A stretch of DNA of 64,000 nt, taken from contig NZ_JAFHKM010000002.1 of assembly GCF_016937515.1 (NCBI RefSeq), positions 3,095,001-3,159,000 on the forward strand, given 5' to 3'. Each line of letters begins with the position of its first letter. Within the stretch, counting starts at the first letter, position 1. The stretch is from Cohnella algarum. GTDB taxonomy: Bacteria > Bacillota > Bacilli > Paenibacillales > Paenibacillaceae. Made by a program: the position numbers and the translations under genes. The notes below the pieces were generated by a model that worked only from the letters and a program-made list of their open reading frames with translations, was not told the DNA's origin and did not search any database. Shown here in pieces: positions 55,019-63,303 of this stretch.

Positions 55019-55639
55019 TCAAATCTTTCGGGCAACGATGAAATATTCCCGAGAACGTTTCTTCAAGCTATCCGATTCGACAACGGAAAAATTCCCTCGC
55101 TCGATGGCATGGATGAAATGGCGTATTTTAAACGATCTTATTTTCGGCACTAAACCAATTTGACCTGCAAGAAATAACAAGCTTCTCAGAAAAATTTTAT
55201 CGCCCACGCATGGCGTTGCGGAAATCCATAATCCTCCCGGTTTCAACAGTTCATGCATTCTTTGCAAAACGATATGTTCATCTTCCGATAAATGCAGAAC
55301 ATGAAAGGCCAGGATGACATCAAACGAGCCTTTCTTATACCTTTCATCGAAAATGGTCGTATGAGCGTAGGTTATATTGGCAATGTTTCGTTCCTTTGCC
55401 TTGTTCTCCGCAATTGTAATCATATTCGACGAGATATCGATCGCCTGAATCCCTTTCACGTATCCGGCAATTTCATTGGAGATCCGCCCGGTCCCGCAGC
55501 CGCAATCCAAAACGATGTCGCTTGCTCGGAGATGCGTTTTCGTTTTATTTATCATCTTGGCGTAAGTCGGCTCATCCTTCTTTTCCAATTGATCGTAACG
55601 GCTTGCTGTTTGGTCCCAAAAACGTTCCGATTTATTCAT
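55019..55639 (-). CDS. SAM-dependent methyltransferase (class I)
   Basis: 206 residues, ATG at 55639 (MNKSERFWDQTASRYDQLE). The SAM motif is VLDCGCGTGRISNEIA, with IQAIDISSNMI as motif II and SFDVILAFHVLHLSED later; it resembles UbiE/Methyltransf_11 proteins of unknown substrate. The same frame continues upstream into a DUF4386 relic, but start-codon context and family length favour 55639. Confidence 0.82.
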   Translation of the reverse strand: MNKSERFWDQTASRYDQLEKKDEPTYAKMINKTKTHLRASDIVLDCGCGTGRISNEIAGYVKGIQAIDISSNMITIAENKAKERNIANITYAHTTIFDERYKKGSFDVILAFHVLHLSEDEHIVLQRMHELLKPGGLWISATPCVGDKIFLRSLLFLAGQIGLVPKIRSFKIRHFIHAIERGNFSVVESDSLKKRSREYFIVARKI

Positions 55640-55906
55640 TGCAGGCACACCAGCCTTCCAGAGCATATCTCTTAATCGGGTACAGCGTTTCGGTCCGCCA
55701 GGTTGAGCCAGGCCTTTGTTCGGCTTGCTTAAAATCGGGTACATCAAAACCGGAACGCCGACATACGCAGCGACCATGAGCAACTGGAAAAACGCCCCTG
55801 CAAGCACCTGGTTTTCATTTGCGGAAGCCTTCGCCAGGTAGTCTGCTCCATCGATAACGGGAACGACGCTAAATAGGCCTGCAACCAAACCGGCGATCAT
55901 TAACAA
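55640..55906 (-). pseudogene. Relic of a DUF4386 membrane protein
   Basis: About 75 residues of a membrane protein (VPVIDGADYLAKASANENQV, then AFFQLLMVAAYVGVPVLMYP) match the N-terminal third of DUF4386 proteins. It lacks its start and C-terminus and now runs in frame into the methyltransferase gene. It directly abuts the broken XRE gene. Confidence 0.6.
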
Positions 55907-55911
55907 TCCGG

Positions 55912-56058
55912 TTATGACGGCGGACCTTTTGCCTGATGTCGTGCTCTTCCCCGATCCGGACAGGTGACCCCGGCTTTATCGGCCAATTGCTGCTGGGTCA
56001 TCCCGTTATGATGAAATCGGAGATTTCGTATTTGATTGCTGATCGCATCCTTTCCCAT
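55912..56058 (-). pseudogene. Truncated XRE-family regulator
   Basis: From ATG at 56058, behind AAGGAG, the sequence reads ISNQIRNLRFHHNGMTQQQL and ADKAGVT, the start of a small XRE repressor of about 70 residues. After GVT it departs into unrelated residues, so helix 3 and the C-terminus are lost. A deletion to the DUF4386 relic explains both. Confidence 0.75.
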
Positions 56059-56391
56059 GTCAAACTCCTTTTTTGTAAAAGTATAATTGAGCGATACGTC
56101 CCAGCAGGTCGGATAAAAAACCGAAGGAGATCGCACAAGAAACGTCCAGTAAGTCGGAAGATCCGTAACGAGCGGAACCATGGATAAAATAAACCCGAAG
56201 AAAATCACATAAAGCGAAATCCGGTCTGCCTGCTCATCTTCATTCGTGGCGATTTTGTTGAAGATGACAAACGCGATATGAATGATCATCTTCGCTGCGA
56301 TCGACACCGGGAGCAGCACCAAAATGAAGGAACCCCAAAAATGGAAATCGCTGTCCGAAGTGATGCTGCCTTCCTCCCATATTGCCGGCAT
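56059..56391 (-). pseudogene. Membrane-protein fragment upstream of the XRE relic
   Basis: About 110 residues with three hydrophobic segments (FILVLLPVSIAAKMIIHIAF, DRISLYVIFFGFILSMVPL, a third shorter). Small XRE genes are often followed or preceded by such membrane proteins. It reads in frame into the XRE gene without its own stop, so it is either a partial gene or part of a remodelled operon. Confidence 0.5.
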
Positions 56392-56399
56392 GGTTGCTT

Positions 56400-57374
56400 T
56401 TAATTGCTCAACCTTTCTTGAAGACGGCCCAATCTCGCCCGCAATCCTTTCAGGACTTCTTCCGGAGCCTTCCTGACTTTAAGGTCCTCGCCCAAGAAAA
56501 GAAGCCAATTCGTGATTTCGGCCAATTCTTCGGGCTTATTCACTTGGACAAAAGTTTTGAGAATGGCCGTGGCCTGATACGGATTTGTATAAGAAAGGGA
56601 AGCTTTTAACGGATGGTATTTTTTGTACTGCGCGATTGCGTTTGGCCCCAGTTCGAGGACAAGGTTGATTTCTTCTTCCTGCTTGCCGAGCTTTTCCAAA
56701 ATCTTTTTCGGGTTTAATCTCTTTTTCGCCGGGTAGGGTTTGACATCGGCGAGCCGGTCGACGGGAAAAATCTTCTTCTTCTCTTCCTCCAAATCAAACC
56801 CTTCCATCCACCAATAGCTTTTTTCATGATAAAGATGCAAGAGATAGACGGGATAAGACCGGATTCCTTCCTCTTCATCGACGGCAATCCATAAGCACCG
56901 ATCCGCCAGCAGGTTTTGGATGAGTTTCTCCAACATCGGATGGGGAAGGTCCGAAAGCTCGAGCAGGTCGGGATTATGCGGGTTGGTTCCTTCGAAAAGC
57001 AGGATTTGATTTAGAAGAACGAGGTCGTCCTGCTGGTTATTCGAGATGAGGCCCAGCAATTTTTCGGCTAAAGACTGACGGCTCGTTAGATAGGGGAGCT
57101 GCGCGTTTCTCGTGGCCATAAAGGCAATAAAAAGAGCTTTGACCTCATTGTCGGTAAAACGCACGCCGGGCAGGAGAGAGTTGTGCATGACAAAATACCC
57201 CCCGTCCCTTCCGACTTCGGCGACAAGCGGCATCCCCAAGGCCTCGATTTCCCGGATATCCCGAATCGCCGTCGAACGGGAGATCCGAAATTCCCGCATG
57301 ATTTCCGATATCGTAAATTGGGACCGGTTGTTGATATACCGCATGATCGTATTAATCCGTTCGACTTTTTTCAT
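56400..57374 (-). CDS. WYL-domain transcriptional regulator, copy 2
   Basis: 324 residues from ATG at 57374 (MKKVERINTIMRYINN, behind AGGAG); an upstream in-frame ATG at 57422 lacks a site. HTH: FTISEIMREFRISRSTAIRDIREIEALG. WYL part at about 165-240 (CLWIAVDEEEGIRSYPVYLL, HEKSYWWMEGFDLEEEK). It is divergent from the GyrI-like gene at 57485. A short inverted repeat AGGTT-N6-AACCT (57413-57428) lies between them. Confidence 0.85.
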   Translation of the reverse strand: MKKVERINTIMRYINNRSQFTISEIMREFRISRSTAIRDIREIEALGMPLVAEVGRDGGYFVMHNSLLPGVRFTDNEVKALFIAFMATRNAQLPYLTSRQSLAEKLLGLISNNQQDDLVLLNQILLFEGTNPHNPDLLELSDLPHPMLEKLIQNLLADRCLWIAVDEEEGIRSYPVYLLHLYHEKSYWWMEGFDLEEEKKKIFPVDRLADVKPYPAKKRLNPKKILEKLGKQEEEINLVLELGPNAIAQYKKYHPLKASLSYTNPYQATAILKTFVQVNKPEELAEITNWLLFLGEDLKVRKAPEEVLKGLRARLGRLQERLSN

Positions 57375-57484
57375 GAAGACTCCTAAACCGTATCGTTTTT
57401 TGACATGATTAAAGGTTATCATAAACCTGTCGAAGCAAGAAGACCTAACTCGAACTTAAATCCAAAGAAGGAAGGTTATGAACG

Positions 57485-57976
57485 ATGGCGAATTACGCAT
57501 TGGAAGAAAAAGAGGGCTTTACCGTTTTCGGTCTCGGAACCGAGCTGAAGAGCGATTACACGGACTATGCCGGCATAAACAAGGAAAAGTCGGACTTCTG
57601 GCAAGCCGTTTGCCAAGATGGAAGGCTTGACAAATTAAAAGCCATGGCCGCAAACGACTACGTTTTTGCCGTGAACGAAGCGGTAAATAACAAGATGATG
57701 TTTTATGCCGGCGTCATGATCGAGGCATCGGCCCCGGCATCGGAAGAATCCAGCAGGAATATCCAGTTTCCCAAGGGGGAATACCTGGTTGTGAAAGGGG
57801 AAGGGAAGACGGACGATGAATTGAATCAAAAGCTGGCCGGCATTGCCTTCGGCCAAGTCTTGCCGGAAGCCAAAAATTTTGCCTATGTCGGCGGGCCGAA
57901 TGCAACGGTCGTGAAGGATCGGCGTGACGGGTTCGTTTATGGCGAAATGTGGGTTCCCGTCGTCAGGAAATATTAA
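57485..57976 (+). CDS. GyrI-like / AraC effector-binding domain protein
   Basis: 163 residues without a DNA-binding domain. The fold pattern is KEGFTVFGLGTELKSDYTDY near the start, NKMMFYAGVMIEASAP in the middle, FPKGEYLVVKGEGKTDDELN, and FVYGEMWVPV at the end. Such stand-alone proteins bind hydrophobic ligands or gyrase. Start behind GAAGGAAGG. Likely regulated by the divergent WYL protein and co-transcribed with the next gene. Confidence 0.82.
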   Translation: MANYALEEKEGFTVFGLGTELKSDYTDYAGINKEKSDFWQAVCQDGRLDKLKAMAANDYVFAVNEAVNNKMMFYAGVMIEASAPASEESSRNIQFPKGEYLVVKGEGKTDDELNQKLAGIAFGQVLPEAKNFAYVGGPNATVVKDRRDGFVYGEMWVPVVRKY

Positions 57977-57995
57977 GAGAAAAGGAGAAATGGAA

Positions 57996-58463
57996 ATGTC
58001 CCGCCTCGTTGATTTTAAAAACGTGTCCACGGCCGGTTTGGAGTCTTCGCCGGTAGCGGAAGCGCTTGCCGGTTTGCGCGCCAACGAAGCCCGTTACTTT
58101 ATGAACAAATACAAGCATGAGTTTACGGTCGTACCCGCCGGCGAAAGCCGGGAGACCCTTGAATATGTCAACCGGATTTTGAAAGAAGAGCGCGGTCTTG
58201 AGTTTGCGGCCAAACCTTTGGAAACGTCGCGGTTTCAGGTGGAAAATATAAGATGGGCCTTCGTCTTCTACGAGGACGGACTAGCGGTCAACGTCATGTA
58301 TACGGTGGATGACCCGAAGAAGCGGGCCGTTGGATTTAAGCTTTCCGAGGGGATGGAGGTCCCCAGGGAATTGGAAGAGAAGAAGTTCAAGTTTGCCAGG
58401 CAGAAGTCTAAACTGGCCGGAACGGTTCGGGGCTCGTTTTTTGTAATCAAAGGAGAATGGTAA
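57996..58463 (+). CDS. Conserved small protein of unknown function
   Basis: 155 residues from ATG at 57996 (AAGGAG 8 bp upstream; the ATG at 57990 is too close). The sequence is charged and soluble: MSRLVDFKNVSTAGLESSPV, then LRANEARYFMNKYKHEFTVV and VNVMYTVDDPKKRAVGF. No motif recognised. It follows the GyrI-like gene by about 20 bp, so one operon. Confidence 0.7.
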   Translation: MSRLVDFKNVSTAGLESSPVAEALAGLRANEARYFMNKYKHEFTVVPAGESRETLEYVNRILKEERGLEFAAKPLETSRFQVENIRWAFVFYEDGLAVNVMYTVDDPKKRAVGFKLSEGMEVPRELEEKKFKFARQKSKLAGTVRGSFFVIKGEW

Positions 58464-58532
58464 ATTCTAGTCGGCAATCGCTAGTATATGGTAAACTATA
58501 GGCAGAGAACGTCAAGCCGAAGGGAGGATTGA

Positions 58533-59243
58533 ATGATGGATATGGAAACGGTCATGCAGGAGCTGGAGGCTCTCGGCAAGGAAAGACTGAGGAAAATTTA
58601 CTTATGCAATGGCGCGCGCGAACCGCTTTTCGGCGTGGCGACGGGCGCAATGAAGCCGATTGTCAAAAAAATAAAAATCAATCAGGCGTTGGCCGAGCAG
58701 CTTTACGCTACGGGGAACTATGACGCCATGTACTTTGCCGGAATTATCGCGGATCCGAAGGCGATGACCGAAGCGGATTTCGAGCGCTGGATCGATGAGG
58801 CTTATTTTTACATGATCTCCGACTACGTGGTGGCGGTCACGTTGGCCGAGACGGATATCGCGCAAGAAGTGGCGGACAAATGGATCGCCAGCGGCGAAGA
58901 ACTGAAAATGTCGGCAGGCTGGAGCTGCTACTGCTGGCTTTTGGGGAGCCGCCCGGACGCCGAGTTTTCCGAAAGCAAGCTTGCCGGCATGCTTGAACGG
59001 GCGAAAGCTACGATTCACGAGGCCCCCGAGCGAACGAAATACGCGATGAATAACTTCATCTACACGGCAGCAATATCCTTTAAGCCGCTTCACGATAAGG
59101 CGGTGGAGACCGCGAAGGCGGTAGGCCCGGTAGAAGTCAAAAAGGACAAGAAAAAGAGCGGTTTCCTGAACGCTGCCGAAAATATCCAAAAGGCGGTCGA
59201 TAGAGGCCAGCTCGGTTTCAAGCGGAAATACGTCAGATGTTAA
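58533..59243 (+). CDS. DNA alkylation repair protein (AlkD-like HEAT repeats)
   Basis: 236 residues, all-helical. Family features: MQELEALGKERLRKIYLCNG (close to the usual xxxxxxG), PLFGVATGAMKPIVKKIK, ADFERWIDEAYFYMISDYVV and a late WSCYCWLLGSRPD. AlkD-type proteins remove bulky alkylated bases without flipping. Members of this subgroup in Firmicutes are often annotated as AlkD homologues without proof of activity. Terminator follows. Confidence 0.8.
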   Translation: MMDMETVMQELEALGKERLRKIYLCNGAREPLFGVATGAMKPIVKKIKINQALAEQLYATGNYDAMYFAGIIADPKAMTEADFERWIDEAYFYMISDYVVAVTLAETDIAQEVADKWIASGEELKMSAGWSCYCWLLGSRPDAEFSESKLAGMLERAKATIHEAPERTKYAMNNFIYTAAISFKPLHDKAVETAKAVGPVEVKKDKKKSGFLNAAENIQKAVDRGQLGFKRKYVRC

Positions 59244-59263
59244 AATAAGCCTTGAATTAACGG

Positions 59264-59294
59264 AAAGCGCCTGTTCGAACGGGCGCTTTTTTCT
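59264..59294 (+). terminator. Terminator after the AlkD-like gene
   Basis: AAAGCGCC and GGCGCTTT pair around a 10-nt loop, followed by TTTC. Confidence 0.85.
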
Positions 59295-59311
59295 TTGCGT
59301 CTTATTAATCC

Positions 59312-59332
59312 TGACAACTATTATGTCATAAT
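59312..59332. promoter_or_regulatory. Operator upstream of WYL regulator 3
   Basis: TGACA (59312-59316) and TGTCA (59324-59328) are inverted with a 7-bp spacer; the overlapping ATTATG-T-CATAAT (59320-59332) is a second perfect palindrome. The half-sites match those of the operator at 33696-33715. Confidence 0.6.
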
Positions 59333-59385
59333 TAGGGGAGTAGGATAAACCCGGATGAGCCGACAGGTTCGTCGACCGAGGAGAG

Positions 59386-60245
59386 ATGCGCATGAGACTG
59401 GACCGTCTGCTGGGCATAACGCTGGAACTGATGGCCAAAAAAAGGGTGACCGCCGCGGAATTGGCCGCCAAGTTCGAGGTGTCGGCACGCACCGTCTACC
59501 GTGACGCGGAGCTGATCAATCGGGCCGGCATTCCGGTCGCGTCCTTCAGCGGCGCCGACGGCGGCTTCGAGCTGATGGGCGGATTTTTCCTGACGAGGCA
59601 GCATTTCTCGGTCGACGACTTTTCGGTGATCTACACGCTTTTGAAGGCGATGGAAGGGGCGATGGGAAGCGCCGTCGCGTCCCCGATGCGGAAGCTGGCG
59701 AGCCTGCATCCCGCTCTGGCGAACGACCGGGAAGCTCTCATTCTCGGCATGAGCGCGCCGGAGCCCGAGCGGGGGAACGTTCGGGAGCTTTTTCGGGCGA
59801 TCCGGCAATCGCGCGTCGTGCGCATGGCCTATGCGAGCGCATCCGGCACGCCCTCCGAACGCAGCGTAGAGCCGATGAATCTGCTGTGGGAGAAGGGCGT
59901 CTGGTACCTGGAAGGATACTGCCGGTCGCGCCGGGCAAAACGGTATTTCCGCGTTTCGCGCATCGCCCGGCTCGACGTGTCGGAGGAGACGTTCTCCCCG
60001 CGCCGCGTGCCGGACGAGCCGGAAGCCGAAGAAGAAGGGCAAGGGATTCGGGCCCATCTTCGCTTCGACCTGTCGGCGCGCATGCGCGTGCTCGAGCAGT
60101 TCCCGGGCGAATGCGAATATTTGGGCGATCGCATCGAAGTGCGCACGACCTTTTACAAAAAGGAGTATGCGCTGTCGGTCATCGCCTGCTACGGAACGAC
60201 GGTCGACATCCTGGCGCCGGACGGGCTGCGGGACGACAGCCGCGA
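59386..60245 (+). pseudogene. WYL-domain transcriptional regulator, copy 3, C-terminus replaced
   Basis: About 286 residues are normal: HTH (MRLDRLLGITLELMAKKRVT, AELAAKFEVSARTVYRDAEL), WYL part (SRVVRMAYASASGTPSERSV, VWYLEGYCRSRRAKRYFRVS) and most of the C-terminal domain to TVDILAPDGLRDD. After about 60245 the frame enters permease DNA out of frame and runs on as unrelated arginine-rich residues to 61095. Only the last 15-30 residues appear lost, so DNA binding may persist. Confidence 0.82.
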
Positions 60246-60988
60246 CGGCGCTGTTCGCGCAAAGAACGCTGTATCATATGCGCAACAACGGGTTCGGCCT
60301 TGCGATCGAAGCGGCGTTGTCGCCGATCGTCATGCTGCTTATCTTTGCCTTCCTGTTCGGCGGGCGGTCCGGCTCCGCGAGCGGGTACGTTTAGTATTTG
60401 CTGCCCGGCATCCTCGTGCTGACGGTCGTGCCGATGACGGTGTACAGCGGCACGACGCTGTGCACGGATATCGCCAAAGGCGTCTACGACCGGTTCCGCA
60501 CGATGCCGTTCTGGCAGCCCGCCGCCGTCTTCGGCTCGATTGCCGCCGACGGCTTGCGCTACGCCGCGGCGCTGCTCGTCGTTTTGGCCGCGGGACTTGC
60601 GCTCGGCTTCCGGCCGGACGGCGGCGTCGCCGGCGCCGCGCTGGCAGCGCTGTACGTCCTGTTTTTCGCTTACAGCGCCAGCTGGGTGTTCGCGCTCATC
60701 GGCAATGCGGCCAAGCGGCCGGAGACGGTGTCGGGCACGAGCATGATGATCGTCTATCCGCTGCTGTTCGCCAGCAACGTGCTCGTCGACACGTCGACGA
60801 TGCCCCGGTGGCTGCGGGCGGCGATCGAGTTGAATCCGATCAGCGCCGCCGTCAACTTGACCAGGGGGCTGCTGTACGGCACGGCGGATGCCGCCGACGT
60901 TGCGGCGGGCATCGGCGTCGGCCTGCTGCTGATCGCCGTATTCGCGCCGTGGACGGTGTACGTTTACCTGAAAAGACAATTGCGGTAG
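60245..60988 (+). pseudogene. ABC-2 type permease (DrrB-like), front deleted and internal stop
   Basis: A frame starting at the junction reads LFAQRTLYHMRNNGFGLAIE, then SPIVMLLIFAFLFGGRSGSA and reaches TAG at 60392-60394 (GYV-stop-YLLPGIL; family members have an acidic residue there). The same frame continues with YLLPGILVLTVVPMTVYSGT, GVYDRFRTMPFWQPAAVFGS and four further TM helices to 60988. The N-terminal tail and the partner ATPase gene are missing. It is the other half of a deletion fusion with the WYL gene. Confidence 0.82.
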
Positions 60989-61127
60989 GGGTGCGAGATT
61001 TCTTTATTTTTGCAGCTTGTAAAATTCAAGGAAAACGCATGGCGTGCCGATATAAAAAGATAGATGGTTTTCAAGGCTCGTCAAAGGCAGCTTGAACGCT
61101 GTCTACAAACCGCAAGGAGGCAGTGGA

Positions 61128-61499
61128 ATGAAAGTAACGGGCAACCCCTACGCAACTTATCCGAAATTATCCGGCGAACGCCAGCCGACGGTTTGGCAAA
61201 CGGGATCGAAGCTTCCGGTTCCGGAAGTCCCCCGCGACCTGCTGGAAATTAGCGACGAGGGGCGACGCAAGCTTGACTTGATCGAAAAGGAAGCGACGAA
61301 AATCTCGATCCCGGAAAGCCCGAAGGATGACGTAAACGAAATCATGAAAATGTTCCGGCCGGAAACCTATGAAAAAATGAAAGAGCACCTCGACCGGGGG
61401 GATGTCAAGGAAGGCTTGAGCGTGCTGCTTTCCTTCGCCAAGGAGCTCGCGAAGCACTCCGATTGGATTCGAGAGTACCGGGAGGCGGCGCAGAAATAA
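61128..61499 (+). CDS. Small hypothetical protein
   Basis: 123 residues from ATG at 61128 behind AAGGAGG. N-terminal 45 residues are proline/basic (NPYATYPKLSGERQPTVWQT), the rest acidic helical (ISIPESPKDDVNEIMKMFRP, LSVLLSFAKELAKHSDWIRE). I do not recognise a family. A terminator follows at 61509. Confidence 0.7.
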   Translation: MKVTGNPYATYPKLSGERQPTVWQTGSKLPVPEVPRDLLEISDEGRRKLDLIEKEATKISIPESPKDDVNEIMKMFRPETYEKMKEHLDRGDVKEGLSVLLSFAKELAKHSDWIREYREAAQK

Positions 61500-61508
61500 A
61501 ACGCGGCC

Positions 61509-61553
61509 AGAACCGTCCGAAACGTCGGGAATCCGATGTTCGGGCGGTTTTTT
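61509..61553 (+). terminator. Terminator after the small hypothetical gene
   Basis: AACCGTCCGAA and TTCGGGCGGTT pair with one mismatch, followed by TTTTT. Confidence 0.75.
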
Positions 61554-61672
61554 CGCGGTTCCGGGCTCCTGTCTTTATCGAAAAACTTTAAATCCGCGTG
61601 ACGGATTCGGCGACTTCCTTCTTTGACCGGCGGCAATCCTCGAGTTCGGGCACGGACGCCTGAAGCCGAATG

Positions 61673-62506
61673 TCATTGTCCGGGATTTTCCCGGCACGAA
61701 TCTTTCCTGTAGGCGGCCGGCGATTGGCCGATGACCGACTTGAAATCTTTAATAAAATGCGCCTGATCGAAATAGCCGAGCTGCGCCGCGAGTTCCGCCC
61801 ACTGCGCCGATTCTTCCCGCTCTAGCCGCTCCGCCGCTTCCTGCAGCCGGAACCGCTTGATCACCCATTTCGGCGTCACGCCGACATATTTGCGGAACAG
61901 GCGCTGCAGCTGCCGGATCGACAGCCCGGTTCGCTCGCTCATTTGCTCGACTTTGACGATCGTTCGGTCGTTCATCGTTTCCCGCACGATGCGATCCGCC
62001 AGCTCCGCCTGCGGTTCGCGCTCCGGTAGCCGCGCCGACAGGAGGAGCTCCGTCCGCTTCGCCATCTCCGCATCGTCGCCGGCATCGAGCACCGCGTTCA
62101 GCCACTCGTCGGCGCGGGGACCGAACGCTTCGGACGCCGGGACCGTCTCTCCGGTTAACGTCGAGACGTCCCGCCGCCAAAACGGGAAAAACCCGCCCGC
62201 GCGAAACTTGACGCCGAGCACCCGGCCCGCTCCGCGCAATTCGCGCACGAACGGCCGCTTCGGGATGCCGTACAGCAGCGCCCGGCGTCCCTCGTCGTCC
62301 GACTCGAAAGCCAGGTGCACGTTCGGGAACGACAACACCGTCTGGGTGTGGCGCTGCCCTTCGCCCAGATCATAGCTTACGGTCCAGTAATGCTCGACGA
62401 ACGGTTCGAGCGGCGGTCCCGGCGAGAAGCGGGACAACGCAAACTTGCCTTGTCCGGCGGCCGCTTGCAGAATGCCGCGCGTCGACGAGCCGTCCCCATG
62501 TTTCAT
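61673..62506 (-). CDS. AraC-family regulator with DUF6597-like N-terminus
   Basis: 277 residues from ATG at 62506 behind AGGAGG; longer in-frame versions lack a site. The N-terminal half (FSPGPPLEPFVEHYWTVSYD, then GVKFRAGGFFPFWRRDVSTL) is the sensor domain common in GNAT/AraC 'helix-turn-helix' regulators. The C-terminal HTH_18 region (about 180-270) has LSIRQLQRLFRKYVGVTPKW and AAQLGYFDQAHFIKDFKSVI, GQSPAAYRK. The divergent VOC gene at 62680 is a possible target. Confidence 0.88.
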   Translation of the reverse strand: MKHGDGSSTRGILQAAAGQGKFALSRFSPGPPLEPFVEHYWTVSYDLGEGQRHTQTVLSFPNVHLAFESDDEGRRALLYGIPKRPFVRELRGAGRVLGVKFRAGGFFPFWRRDVSTLTGETVPASEAFGPRADEWLNAVLDAGDDAEMAKRTELLLSARLPEREPQAELADRIVRETMNDRTIVKVEQMSERTGLSIRQLQRLFRKYVGVTPKWVIKRFRLQEAAERLEREESAQWAELAAQLGYFDQAHFIKDFKSVIGQSPAAYRKDSCRENPGQ

Positions 62507-62679
62507 GCGCACCAGCCTCCTGACATGTCCGCGTCGCCTTTTTACAATACAGACGAACGGCCAAGCTTCTATAATGGAGCCTAGCAAAAGAAAACCGATT
62601 TCGCAACGGCGCCGCAACGGCAAGCCCGGACGAAATCGGCGATGCGAGGCTCAAGATATTGCGAATCGGAGGAATGGAA

Positions 62680-63192
62680 ATGGCCAATCCAAGCAACAGC
62701 GCGGGTATGACGGGAAAGCATGTCCGAAATGGGACCCCTAACGGGTACACCGCCATAACGCCGTTTGTCGTCGTGAACGATCCGGCAGAAGCGATCGCCT
62801 TTTACGAAACCGTTTTTGGGGCAAAGGCGAAAAGCGTGACGGAATTCGGCGACGACGGCAACAAAATTATCGTTCATGCGGACATCGATTTTGGCAACGG
62901 CTATTTGCAGCTCGGCGCCGCCAACCCGGCCTATCGGCTCGTTCCGCCGCCGGGGGACGGCAATGCGTGCTATTCGCTCGGCATTTACGTGCCCGACGTC
63001 GACCGAGCTTTAGACCTGGCCGTAGCCAACGGAGCGACCGTGAGAGAGCCGGCGGCGAACTTTGTTTCCGGAGACCGGTACTGCAGCATTCTGGACCCGT
63101 TCGGCATCCGCTGGTCGATCATGACCCGGGTCGAGGATATTTCGGAGGAAGAAAGCTATCGCAGGGTGGCCGAGTGGAGCAAGAGCCAGTAA
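62680..63192 (+). CDS. VOC-superfamily (PhnB-like) protein 2
   Basis: 170 residues from ATG at 62680 (GGAGG 7 bp upstream; the ATG at 62674 is too close). Glyoxalase pattern: AITPFVVVNDPAEAIAFYET, VFGAKAKS, SLGIYVPDVDRALDLAVANG and the C-terminal RYCSILDPFGIRWSI. Substrate unknown. Divergent from the AraC-type gene. Confidence 0.88.
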   Translation: MANPSNSAGMTGKHVRNGTPNGYTAITPFVVVNDPAEAIAFYETVFGAKAKSVTEFGDDGNKIIVHADIDFGNGYLQLGAANPAYRLVPPPGDGNACYSLGIYVPDVDRALDLAVANGATVREPAANFVSGDRYCSILDPFGIRWSIMTRVEDISEEESYRRVAEWSKSQ

Positions 63193-63193
63193 C

Positions 63194-63237
63194 GCGAAAG
63201 GCACCGCGCGCAGCTCCCAGCGCGCGGTGCCTTTCGC
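63194..63237. terminator. Perfect 17-bp hairpin between the VOC and MATE genes
   Basis: GCGAAAGGCACCGCGCG (63194-63210) and CGCGCGGTGCCTTTCGC (63221-63237) are exact reverse complements with a 10-nt loop. It lies between convergent genes. There is no T tract, so it may be a bidirectional attenuator or mRNA-stabilising hairpin. Confidence 0.6.
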
Positions 63238-63303
63238 TGCAAATGACGCCGGTCGGTCGACCCTATGGCCGAACCGGCAGGTCGTCTTGGGCCGGAATTC
63301 GCC

